Shown here: positions 1 to 5,912 of the stretch, piece after piece
Layout: the number at the start of each line of letters is the position of its first letter
Position numbering within the stretch: position 1 is the stretch's first letter
From: Bacillota bacterium
GTDB lineage: Bacteria; Bacillota; Clostridia; Lachnospirales; Lachnospiraceae
Direction: 5' to 3'
Length of the DNA: 5,912 nt
Assembly (NCBI GenBank): GCA_023450835.1
Contig: JAEXGM010000065.1
Location: 1 to 5,912, forward strand
Translations under genes and position numbers: made by a program
The notes under the pieces: model-generated
What the model was told of the DNA's origin: nothing
Seen by the model: the letters and a program-made list of their open reading frames with translations, nothing else
Databases searched by the model: none

Positions 1-440
1 TGGTCTGTGTCAGCATCTTTCAGGTCTGTATTATTAACCTGAACGGGTATACGAATCTCTGTTTCTTTTGAAAAACTGTTTAGTTTACCTGCTTCATATG
101 CGAGAAAAGTAATAAATTCTGAGAAAACAGGATGATCATAAATTGCCGACGTTTCAATATTTAATCCAAATTCCCTGTTAATATCTCTAAGGATTTCAAT
201 TCCGTTAATAGAATCTATGCCTAAAGACTTTAAAGAGGCAGTGTCAGTTATCTCCTCCCTATCAATATGTAATAAGTTAGATAGAATTTCTGTTACTTTT
301 CCATTGATATTACTTCTGTCAGCTCCTAACCTGCTATCCATCCCTGCCGTTACTTCGGCTGTTTGGCTTAGTAACTCTTTTGCTTCCGCTTTTGATAGTT
401 TATGATCAGCCAGCAATTTTAAAATTTCGATTTTATCCAT
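1..440 (-). CDS. Trans-AT polyketide synthase, N-terminal part beginning with an ACP (cut by window edge)
   Basis: The first 146 codons of a second PKS protein are visible and the frame is still open at the window edge, so its total length and later domains are unknown. The ATG at 440-438 is chosen because a TAG closes the frame about 30 bases upstream and a GGGGA sits 7 bases before the ATG. Residues 2-26 form a likely amphipathic helical segment rich in Leu, Lys and Glu. Residues about 45-117 are an acyl carrier protein with the active site LGIDSI; Ser77 (codon 212-210) is the expected phosphopantetheine site, followed by the usual ACP third-helix motif IYDHP. The remaining residues, 118-146, look like a polar linker to another domain. 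The gene lies 47 bp after a PKS ending in KS-ECH without its own ACP, so this ACP most likely completes that module. It is cytosolic and probably co-transcribed with the upstream gene. Confidence in the ACP is high; the total architecture is unknown. Confidence 0.93.
   Translation of the reverse strand, partial: MDKIEILKLLADHKLSKAEAKELLSQTAEVTAGMDSRLGADRSNINGKVTEILSNLLHIDREEITDTASLKSLGIDSINGIEILRDINREFGLNIETSAIYDHPVFSEFITFLAYEAGKLNSFSKETEIRIPVQVNNTDLKDADTD
90..308 (-). other. ACP domain of the downstream PKS protein
   Basis: Residues about 45-117 of the downstream protein. The DSI active site has Ser77 for the phosphopantetheine arm. The pattern GIDSI-x-G-x-E with INREFG and IYDHP after it resembles ACPs that carry beta-branching intermediates in trans-AT systems. 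Those normally have a Trp six residues after the serine; here that residue is Ile83 (codon 194-192). It probably receives the chain from the KS encoded upstream and presents it to the ECH domain at the end of that protein. This partner assignment is an inference from gene order. Confidence 0.88.
363..437 (-). other. N-terminal helical segment, possible docking element
   Basis: Residues 2-26 of the downstream protein form a short helix-turn-helix-like stretch of the pattern L-x-x-x-A-D-x-x-L-S-x-x-E-A-x-x-L-L, ahead of the ACP. A segment with a similar pattern ends the upstream protein. Terminal helices that pair successive megasynthase subunits are known in trans-AT systems, so docking is a reasonable guess, but the sequence does not prove it. 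Confidence 0.45.
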
Positions 441-447
441 ATAATCG

Positions 448-452
448 TCCCC
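448..452 (-). promoter_or_regulatory. Ribosome binding site of the downstream PKS gene
   Basis: GGGGA on the minus strand, 7 bases before the ATG at 440. It is an imperfect Shine-Dalgarno sequence at normal spacing and supports this start. It lies in the 47-bp junction (441-487), which shows no GC-rich hairpin followed by a T run and no recognisable promoter. The two PKS genes are therefore probably one transcription unit. Confidence 0.7.
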
Positions 453-487
453 ATTCTCAAGAAACTGCTTCTAAGACTTAAGCTGCG

Positions 488-3400
488 TCAGTTAAGTATA
501 AAAGTTCTTTCTAATGCCTCCTCAGGTTTCATTAATCCGTTCTCAATCTGAGTCAATAAATCATCCAGCTCGTCCTTTTTTGTAATACTTTCAGCTTGAG
601 CCCTGGACTGCCTGTTTTTCAGCATTTCTGCATTTACAATAATTGATTTTCCTGTCTCAGACTTATCAGGCTCTGAGGTCTTTGATATATTTTCTTCACT
701 GTGGTAATAATATTTAATCTTTTCTTTCACACTCTCTGAGGCAAAGGTCAACTCATGCATCTTAACTTCTTTGTCCAAAACCTGATATAAGCTGTCTAAG
801 GCTCTGCTTGATAATTCCTGCTTTAATACCTGCAAAGCGTATTTGGGTTTTTTAGAAAGGGCAGAGGCGATTTTTAATGCTTCTTTTAAAACCTCCTGCT
901 GTTCCCGAAAGAGGATACCGGCCCCGCGCTCTTTTAACTCGTCCCCTCCAAAGGAATTAGCGGAAAACATCATTTCATTTGCTGTATTGCTTCCGAGCTT
1001 TTCCTTTAGAATATAGGTTGCGCCCATGCCCGGAGTAAATCCGTATTTCATAAACGAAGCACTGTAGCTTCCCTGCTTTGAGGCAATTACAATATCTGCA
1101 TATAAGCCGAACAGAAATCCGCCGCCGCTTGCATGGCCCTGTATGGCGGCTATCACAGGAATATTTGCAGTTAAGAGTCCCTCATACAGGAACGGAATAT
1201 CTGTAAATTTGTTTTCTTTTTCGGCAATACCCTCCAGCTGGTCTTTCGTTCCTCCCATTGAAAAAATACCGTTACTTCCCGTCACAATTGCCACTTTAAT
1301 GTCTGTGCTGTTATTTATTTCCTGGAATTGGTATAAAAGTCCCTGAACCAGTTCCTCTGTAAACATATTCCGATTTTCTATATCCTTCATGGTAACCAAA
1401 GCGATATGATTATATAAAATATCCATAGAGACCTTATCTGATTTTGCTGCATGAATCACCGAGGCCGTTTTCTGTTCTGTCCTTAGGGGTACTCTTTTTT
1501 CTTGTGGGAGGTTTTCCTGCGGTGTGTGTACTTCCGGTTTGTTTGCTTTATCAGCTTCAAAGTCCGCAGTTATTCCAAGCGGATTCTTTACACTAACAGG
1601 TTTGAACCAATGCCTTACCCTTTCGAAGGAATAGACGGGTAAAGAGATTCTTGGAGGTTCCTCCTGATATAACTCTTCCCATACTATATTTTCACCACCA
1701 AGCCAGCGGTTCAGAATACTTTCTATGTTCTCATCTTCCTTAGGGCTGTAGTTAATAATTGCACGATTTGCCTTAACTATACGAAAGTAATCCTCCTCAC
1801 TCTCCTTCTCCCTGGTTAGATATCCTTCTAAGCTTTTTGACAGCTCTCCAAGAGTAGAAACAGCAAATCCCAGCCTGTATTCCATATGTTCCCTGCCGGT
1901 TTGCAGCGTATAGGCAAAGGAATCCAGATTCGGACCCTCTTTTGAACGGGTATTTTTCTTTATTCGGTTATAAAACTGCTGCAGACTTAGTTCCCCGGCC
2001 TGCCCCGGCTCTTCCACTATTGGTTCTTTTGTTATTTCATAAAGTTTTTCTTTTAAAATTTCATACTTAATTGGTTCTAATCCCAGGTCAATTAACTTTT
2101 CGTCCTCTCTTAAGCAGCCTATGGGAAGATTAAGGACCTCTCCTAAGATATTCTTTAATTCCATAAAGGTGAAAGCTGCCGTATTATTCTGATAGCTCTG
2201 CAAGTAATGGAATAAGGCCGCCGCATTTTTTTGCAGTGCATTTTCATTTTTAGCAGATACCAGAATCAACTGTTTTCCAAAGTTTCTCTTACGATAAGAT
2301 TTATTGTCTGCGGTTCCTTCTGTATACTCCTCCAAAACCAGATGTGCATTTGCACCTCCAAAACCAAAGGAGCTGATACCGGCTCTTCTTGGAAGTTCTT
2401 GCCCTGTTCTGTCCGTCAATGCTTCCCAGTCCTTTGTTTCTTTTGGAATATAAAAAGGACTGTTCTCCAGTAAAATATATGGATTGATATCTTTTAGCGA
2501 AACATTGCCCGGTATTTTCTTATATTTCATAGCCAATAAAATCTTAAGCAGCCCTGCTATTCCGGAAGCCGTCTCTAAATGTCCGATATTGGTTTTAACG
2601 GACCCGATACCGCAGCGGTTATTTTGTACGGCTATTCCTTTTTCATGATATAATTCATTAAAGGCATCTTTTAGTGCATTTATTTCTATGGGATCACCAA
2701 GTTTGGTACCGGTACCGTGAGCCTCCACATAGGTAATTGTTGAGGGGTCTATCTTTGCCTTATGATATGCTTTTTTGAGCAGTTCTTTTTGTGCTGTGGG
2801 ATTAGGTGACGTCAGGGAATTTACTTTTCCTCCATGGTTTACCGCAGAGGCTTTTATGACGCCATAAATGTGGTCCTTATCTCTTCTTGCAGCTTTTAAG
2901 GGTTTTAACAAAATTGCTCCGCTTCCCTCACCCCTTACATATCCGTCCGCAGTTTTATCAAAGGTATGGCATCTGCCGGTCTTACTTAACATCCCTGCCT
3001 TGGCAAAAGTAATAAATAACATAGGGCTGGCTAAAATATTCACGCCTCCCGCTATGGCTACTTCACAGTCCTCTTCTTTAATTGCCTGGATTGCACGGTG
3101 GATTGCTACCAGTGAACTGGAGCAAGCGGTATCTACCGGTTCGCTGGGGCCTGTAAAATTAAACTGATAAGAGATTCGGTTTGCCAGGACACAATGGGAA
3201 ATCCCCGTTGATAATTGAGCCTCTAAGGGTACATTAGCATCTTTCATCAAATCATAATAATCAATGGTGGAAACGCCTACAAATAAACCTGTCTTGTATT
3301 TTTCCATGGTTTTTGGCGTATATCCGGCATCTTCCAGTGTGTGATAAACTGTTTCCATAAAGAGTCTCTGCTGAGGATCCATCAGTTCTGCTTCCTTGGG

Positions 3401-5912
3401 AGAAACGGAGAAGAATTTGTTGTCAAACTTATCGATTTCTCTCATGAAACCGCCCCATTTTGCATAGGTCTTATTCTCCTCTGACCCATCTGCACTATAG
3501 ATCTCTTCCCAGTTCCAGCGATCCTTTGGCACCTCTGTTATCAAGTCCTTTGTTTCGGCCAGGTTATTCCAGAATTCTTCCAAATTCTCACTTTGGGGCA
3601 TTTGTCCGTACATTCCGATTATTGCGATATCGTCGTCTTTCGGGGCAGCCTCTGTCTCCCTCTCCTCTGTGTTACAAGTTATAGGTTCTGCTGCCTCTTT
3701 GGCAGCGGCAACTTGAGGGGCTTCCCATATACCTTCATCAGCAGAACTGTCTGTTTCTTCCTTCAAGCTTTCATAGGAGTTTTCACCAGGGATTTCTCCC
3801 TTACTAATCTCTTCTCCTGCATAATAGTTAAGAAGTTCCTCTTTGTAGTTTTTTAGCATATATTCGAGAAAGCTGTTAATCGTCTGATATTCAAAGAAAA
3901 CAGAGGGTATTACATCAATGCCGTAAGTTTCATTCAGCAGATTGGAAATATCTGTGAAGGTTAAAGAATTAAATCCAAATCTGCCAAAGTCATCGGTTAT
4001 TAATATATTTTCTTCCTTCACCTGTAAAACCTGTGAAATATCTTTTGCTATCTCTTTGAATAACTTGTTATTTAATTCTGTATCATCTAACTCTCTATCA
4101 TCTATCTTTGTATCAGCTATCTTTATCTTCTTATTCTGGTTTTCTTCTTCAAATTTTGCCGGACTCTTTAATAGCCCCAGCAATTTCTCGAACTTGGATG
4201 GGTTTCCGCATACGGGAAGAAGCTGCTGTTGGTCCGTAAATAAAGCTCTGTTCATAATATGAAAAGCCATATCCGCCTCTATTGAAGATACACCTTTTGC
4301 CCTTTCATAAAGCTGTTTGGTCGATTCCGTCAGCTTCATGCCGCCTTTTTCCCAAAAGGGCCAATTAATAGAGAGCATTTTCTTTATCTTATTTTTTCCT
4401 GCATGTTCTCTGATAAATTCGTCCATGTAAGCATTGGCATAGGCATAATCTGACTGACCGGCATTACCGCAGACGGCTGCAATGGAGGAAAATATCACCA
4501 GGCTTTTAAGCGGTTCCGTACCAAAGATTTCTTCAATATTGCGAAGTCCTCTGATTTTAGGTCTGAGAACTGTCTCCAATTGCTCCAATGTTTTATGTTC
4601 TATATAACTGTCTGCTATGGTACCTGCCAGATGTAAAATCACATCTGCCTTGCCGGTATTATGAAGCATCCAATCCTTTAAGTTACGTACTTCCTCATAT
4701 TCGGAAACATCACACTGCCTGTAAATAACACAGGACTCCCCCTGGGAATCTTTATTCCAGCGCTCGAAAGCTGCTTTTGTATCAGCAGTAAGTTCTCCTC
4801 TTCCAATCAGAATGACTTTTCCGGCAGTCTTAATTAACGTATCCGTTAATAATTTTCCGATTCCGCCCTGACCGCCGGTTATAAGCACCGTGTCTGCTTT
4901 TGTAATAAAACTTCCCTTATCTGTTGAATTTTCTGCTATGCTTTCCTTTAATACTTTTACATAACGGTTATGTTTTTCATAAACTACATCTGTCTCAGAA
5001 AAGGCAGCATCCCTCGATTCCTTTAACAGCAGCTCGCTCCATCGGGCCGGTTCATCAATACCAATACATTTTCCGGTGATATTATTGTGTTCCATATTTA
5101 CAGACTTTAGAAAGGCACCTATGGGAAGGCATTCCTGCCTGGCTTTAAGGGGATATAAATAGTACACCTTCACAGAACCGTTCAATAAGGGGGTCAGATT
5201 ATGAAGGAGGTGATATAAAGGGTAAATTGCTTCCCCATATGCTTTGATCTCTTTTTCCGGAAAATATTCAAAAAGGCAGACTTCCGGCAGCAAATTTTCC
5301 TTCATCAGATCTTCCAGAAGGGTTTGGTAATCCCTCGAAGAATCAGGGTCTATCTGGTATTCCAGGCGGCTGGCCTTCTGAAATGCTTTCCCTTTTCTTA
5401 CTGTAACCACCACATCTTCTGAATTAAAATCTCCTGTTATAAATTCATTCTGTTCATTTTTAAACAACAGGTATTTTCTTTGAGGTACTGCCTTGCCCTC
5501 TGCAGAGAGATTTCTTTCTTCCCACACAGGAAGGTATTCTTTTAGTATGTTATCCTCTGCTTTTACCGGAGTTGAATTTAACAGTCTTAGAGTAAACCCT
5601 TTTACATCTGCCACTACCTTTCCGTCTTCATCCATAATCTGAACATCATATTTCTTCTCTTCCAAGGCATTTTGTTCATTTTTGGATAAGGTGGTATAGG
5701 CAAAACATCTCTTGGGGATGGGAGCATAAACCCTGACCTGATCCACTCCCGAGGGCAGAGACATCACATCGGATTGATTTTTTACAAGATATACGGTTGT
5801 TTCCAAGGCTCCGTCAAGCATGGAGGGATGGAGCAAAAAGCTGTTATATTCACCGGTTATTCCATCCGGTGCCTCTAATTCCGAAAAAACATAATCTTCT
5901 CCAAGATATAAT
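488..5912 (-). CDS. Trans-AT polyketide synthase, DH-KR-ACP-KS-ECH (5' end outside window)
   Basis: A multidomain, cytosolic PKS assembly-line protein; 1807 residues are visible and the stop is the TGA at 490-488. The frame has no stop up to the window edge and enters in the middle of a DH domain, so the true start lies outside. Domains by residue: DH C-terminal part 1-112; KR about 116-581 with GGQGGIG at 346-352, Ser476, Tyr489 and Asn493; ACP 614-690 with Ser649; KS 762-1196 with Cys930, His1065 and His1111; post-KS linker and AT-docking region 1214-1437 with an ACP-like insert; ECH 1496-1735 with Lys1556 and His1719; C-terminal helix 1780-1807. No AT signature (GHSxG) occurs after the KS, which together with the docking region marks a trans-AT enzyme. 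It would reduce and probably dehydrate the chain in one module, elongate it in the next, and take part in beta-branching through the ECH. The ACP of the last module seems to be on the following gene. No frameshift is seen; the product is unknown. Confidence 0.96.
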   Translation of the reverse strand, partial: LYLGEDYVFSELEAPDGITGEYNSFLLHPSMLDGALETTVYLVKNQSDVMSLPSGVDQVRVYAPIPKRCFAYTTLSKNEQNALEEKKYDVQIMDEDGKVVADVKGFTLRLLNSTPVKAEDNILKEYLPVWEERNLSAEGKAVPQRKYLLFKNEQNEFITGDFNSEDVVVTVRKGKAFQKASRLEYQIDPDSSRDYQTLLEDLMKENLLPEVCLFEYFPEKEIKAYGEAIYPLYHLLHNLTPLLNGSVKVYYLYPLKARQECLPIGAFLKSVNMEHNNITGKCIGIDEPARWSELLLKESRDAAFSETDVVYEKHNRYVKVLKESIAENSTDKGSFITKADTVLITGGQGGIGKLLTDTLIKTAGKVILIGRGELTADTKAAFERWNKDSQGESCVIYRQCDVSEYEEVRNLKDWMLHNTGKADVILHLAGTIADSYIEHKTLEQLETVLRPKIRGLRNIEEIFGTEPLKSLVIFSSIAAVCGNAGQSDYAYANAYMDEFIREHAGKNKIKKMLSINWPFWEKGGMKLTESTKQLYERAKGVSSIEADMAFHIMNRALFTDQQQLLPVCGNPSKFEKLLGLLKSPAKFEEENQNKKIKIADTKIDDRELDDTELNNKLFKEIAKDISQVLQVKEENILITDDFGRFGFNSLTFTDISNLLNETYGIDVIPSVFFEYQTINSFLEYMLKNYKEELLNYYAGEEISKGEIPGENSYESLKEETDSSADEGIWEAPQVAAAKEAAEPITCNTEERETEAAPKDDDIAIIGMYGQMPQSENLEEFWNNLAETKDLITEVPKDRWNWEEIYSADGSEENKTYAKWGGFMREIDKFDNKFFSVSPKEAELMDPQQRLFMETVYHTLEDAGYTPKTMEKYKTGLFVGVSTIDYYDLMKDANVPLEAQLSTGISHCVLANRISYQFNFTGPSEPVDTACSSSLVAIHRAIQAIKEEDCEVAIAGGVNILASPMLFITFAKAGMLSKTGRCHTFDKTADGYVRGEGSGAILLKPLKAARRDKDHIYGVIKASAVNHGGKVNSLTSPNPTAQKELLKKAYHKAKIDPSTITYVEAHGTGTKLGDPIEINALKDAFNELYHEKGIAVQNNRCGIGSVKTNIGHLETASGIAGLLKILLAMKYKKIPGNVSLKDINPYILLENSPFYIPKETKDWEALTDRTGQELPRRAGISSFGFGGANAHLVLEEYTEGTADNKSYRKRNFGKQLILVSAKNENALQKNAAALFHYLQSYQNNTAAFTFMELKNILGEVLNLPIGCLREDEKLIDLGLEPIKYEILKEKLYEITKEPIVEEPGQAGELSLQQFYNRIKKNTRSKEGPNLDSFAYTLQTGREHMEYRLGFAVSTLGELSKSLEGYLTREKESEEDYFRIVKANRAIINYSPKEDENIESILNRWLGGENIVWEELYQEEPPRISLPVYSFERVRHWFKPVSVKNPLGITADFEADKANKPEVHTPQENLPQEKRVPLRTEQKTASVIHAAKSDKVSMDILYNHIALVTMKDIENRNMFTEELVQGLLYQFQEINNSTDIKVAIVTGSNGIFSMGGTKDQLEGIAEKENKFTDIPFLYEGLLTANIPVIAAIQGHASGGGFLFGLYADIVIASKQGSYSASFMKYGFTPGMGATYILKEKLGSNTANEMMFSANSFGGDELKERGAGILFREQQEVLKEALKIASALSKKPKYALQVLKQELSSRALDSLYQVLDKEVKMHELTFASESVKEKIKYYYHSEENISKTSEPDKSETGKSIIVNAEMLKNRQSRAQAESITKKDELDDLLTQIENGLMKPEEALERTFILN
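491..574 (-). other. C-terminal helical segment, possible docking element
   Basis: Residues 1780-1807 after a polar Ser/Lys/Glu-rich linker. The pattern L-L-x-x-I-x-x-G-L-x-x-x-E-E-A-x-E-x-x resembles the N-terminal segment of the next protein. Its place at the very end of a subunit whose module lacks an ACP makes a subunit-docking role plausible. Inference only. Confidence 0.45.
707..1426 (-). other. Enoyl-CoA hydratase-like (ECH2, PksI/CurF type) domain
   Basis: Residues 1496-1735, a complete crotonase-fold domain of about 240 residues fused to the PKS. Visible motifs are AIVTGSNGIFSMGGTKDQL, QGHASGGGF for the oxyanion hole, and FMKYGFTPGMGATYIL, which is typical of the PksI-like decarboxylases of beta-branching cassettes. 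Lys1556 (in GGTKDQL) and His1719 (in MHELTF) sit in the positions and at about the spacing of the Lys86 and His240 pair reported as essential in the CurF ECH2 domain. The likely reaction is decarboxylation of an ACP-bound glutaconyl-type intermediate after HMG-CoA-synthase-like addition and ECH1 dehydration. Those partner genes are not in this window. A simple isomerase or hydratase role is less likely but not excluded. Confidence 0.85.
1601..1927 (-). other. AT-docking segment and post-KS linker end
   Basis: Residues 1329-1437. DSFAYTLQTGREHMEYRL is the conserved DxxYTLQxGRExMxxRL signature of the degenerate AT-docking region in trans-AT PKSs. LPVYSFERVRHWF (1424-1436) is the LPTYPFxRxRYW-type closing motif that wraps back on the KS. 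It replaces an integrated AT, so the extender unit must be loaded by a separate acyltransferase. A Pro/Gln/Lys/Glu-rich linker of about 58 residues (1438-1495) leads to the ECH. Confidence 0.88.
1946..2164 (-). other. ACP-like insert without phosphopantetheine serine in the post-KS linker
   Basis: Residues about 1250-1322. The order is a first helix (MELKNILGEVLNL), an acidic loop (REDEKLI), then DLGLEPIKYEILKEKLYE, which matches the ACP pattern GLDSI-x-x-x-E-L-x-x-x-L but has Pro1280 where the modified serine should be. A last helix (SLQQFYNRIKKN) sits where ACP helix IV would be. It interrupts the linker between its first part (VSAKNENALQKN, from about 1214) and the AT-docking part. It cannot carry a phosphopantetheine arm at that position and is probably structural or a docking surface. 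The fold assignment is from pattern only. Confidence 0.6.
2324..3628 (-). other. Ketosynthase (KS) domain, full catalytic triad
   Basis: Residues 762-1196, full length for a PKS KS. It starts IAIIGMYGQMP and ends FGFGGANAHLVLEEY. The active-site Cys930 is in DTACSSS (codon 3124-3122); His1065 is in EAHGTGT and His1111 in KTNIGHLETA. All three are present, so it should both accept the chain from the preceding ACP and perform decarboxylative condensation. SPKEAELMDPQQRL and the lack of a following AT fit the trans-AT family. Its substrate clade cannot be assigned by eye. Confidence 0.96.
3842..4072 (-). other. Acyl carrier protein (ACP) domain
   Basis: Residues 614-690. The pattern FGFNSLTFTD, then LNETYGIDV and FFEYQTI, is that of trans-AT PKS ACPs. 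Ser649 (codon 3967-3965) is the expected phosphopantetheine site. The residue before it is Asn648 rather than the usual Asp. The ACP carries the product of the DH-KR module and hands it to the KS that follows after an acidic linker of about 70 residues (691-761). Confidence 0.92.
4073..4117 (-). repeat. Three imperfect 15-bp tandem units in the KR-ACP linker
   Basis: Three consecutive 15-base units encode the pentapeptides ADTKI, DDREL and DDTEL (residues 599-613). The last two differ at only a few bases, each starting GATGATA. The reading frame is kept. They lie between the KR and the ACP, where a flexible charged linker is expected, so they look like local duplication in a tolerant linker rather than a functional DNA site. 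Confidence 0.6.
4172..5566 (-). other. Ketoreductase (KR) domain, structural plus catalytic halves
   Basis: Residues about 116-581. It begins with the usual YLPVWEE entry into the structural half. The NADPH-binding loop is GGQGGIG at 346-352. The catalytic Ser476 (in FSSIAAV), Tyr489 (in SDYAYAN) and Asn493 are all present, so the domain should be active and reduce the beta-keto group of the ACP-bound chain. The stretch HLAGTIADS keeps the last Asp of the LDD-type motif (Asp434), which predicts a B-type KR giving a D-configured hydroxyl. The DH before it suggests a double bond as the final state, if that DH is active. Confidence 0.93.
5576..5912 (-). other. Dehydratase (DH) domain, C-terminal part
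   Basis: Residues 1-112. The second conserved DH motif is clear: LHPSMLDGALE, with the catalytic Asp at residue 33 (codon 5815-5813). Upstream in the same frame lies APDGITGEYNSF, the usual approach to this motif. The domain then runs through the second hot-dog fold to about FTLRLLN. The HxxxGxxxxP motif with the catalytic His lies outside the window, so activity cannot be judged. The residue four after the Asp, usually Gln or His, is Glu37 here. Confidence 0.88.

Noticed and set aside
441..487. Possible terminator in the gene junction
   Set aside because: Only a weak AGAA/TTCT inverted match with no GC-rich stem and no T run; the two genes are more likely co-transcribed.
1601..2323. A degenerate or cryptic AT domain after the KS
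   Set aside because: The stretch is too short for an AT (about 240 residues including the ACP-like insert), has no GHSxG, and carries the AT-docking signature instead.
2868..3167. Plus-strand open frame of 99 codons
   Set aside because: It is antisense to the conserved KS active-site region; the strong KS motifs on the minus strand explain the sequence fully.
3942..4262. Plus-strand open frame of 106 codons
   Set aside because: It lies entirely opposite the KR-ACP coding sequence, has a low-complexity Ser/Phe-rich translation from antisense of Lys/Glu-rich codons, and shows no domain or ribosome binding site.
5204..5214. AAGGAGGTGAT on the plus strand, a near-perfect Shine-Dalgarno sequence
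   Set aside because: It is followed only by a TTG and ATG that run into a stop within a few codons. On the minus strand it encodes ordinary KR residues (YHLLH), so it is a coincidence.
5834..5836. TTG as the start codon of the large PKS gene
   Set aside because: The same frame continues without a stop to the window edge and encodes the expected DH residues before the HPSMLDG motif, so the TTG is an internal Leu codon.

Overview
The window is the interior of a polyketide synthase (PKS) operon of the trans-acyltransferase type, read entirely on the minus strand. The DNA is AT-rich (roughly 40% G+C by eye), both genes use A/T-ending codons, and the gene junction is short. The KS and ACP motifs resemble those of low-GC Gram-positive trans-AT megasynthases. 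A Bacillota host, perhaps a clostridial one, is the best guess; no marker in the window fixes the genus.

Layout in the direction of transcription (right to left): (1) 5912-488 is one continuous open frame of 1807 visible residues, cut at its 5' end by the window edge. Its domain order is DH (C-terminal part only) - KR - ACP - KS - post-KS linker containing an ACP-like insert - AT-docking segment ending in an LPxYxF-type motif - ECH (crotonase) - short C-terminal helix. No acyltransferase is present, so a discrete trans-acting AT is expected elsewhere. (2) 487-441 is a 47-bp junction with a ribosome binding site and no convincing terminator. (3) 440-1 is the start of a second PKS protein: an N-terminal helix, then an ACP, then the window edge.

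How the parts should work together: the first module (KS upstream of the window, DH-KR-ACP here) would reduce the beta-keto group to a hydroxyl, predicted D-configured, and probably dehydrate it. The next KS has a complete Cys-His-His triad and takes over the chain. Its module carries a PksI/CurF-like ECH2 domain, which in beta-branching pathways decarboxylates the glutaconyl intermediate left by an HMG-CoA-synthase-like enzyme and ECH1. The ACP for this module is not on the same protein; it appears to be the first ACP of the next one. The module is thus split between two polypeptides, and short helices with similar sequences lie on the two sides of the break.

Items most worth a second look are the split KS-ECH / ACP module, the ACP-like fold with Pro in place of the phosphopantetheine serine inside the post-KS linker, the lack of the beta-branching Trp in the downstream ACP, and the GFNSL active site in the upstream ACP. 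Residue numbers for the large protein count from its first complete codon in the window (5911-5909). Family assignments come from reading motifs, not from database searches.
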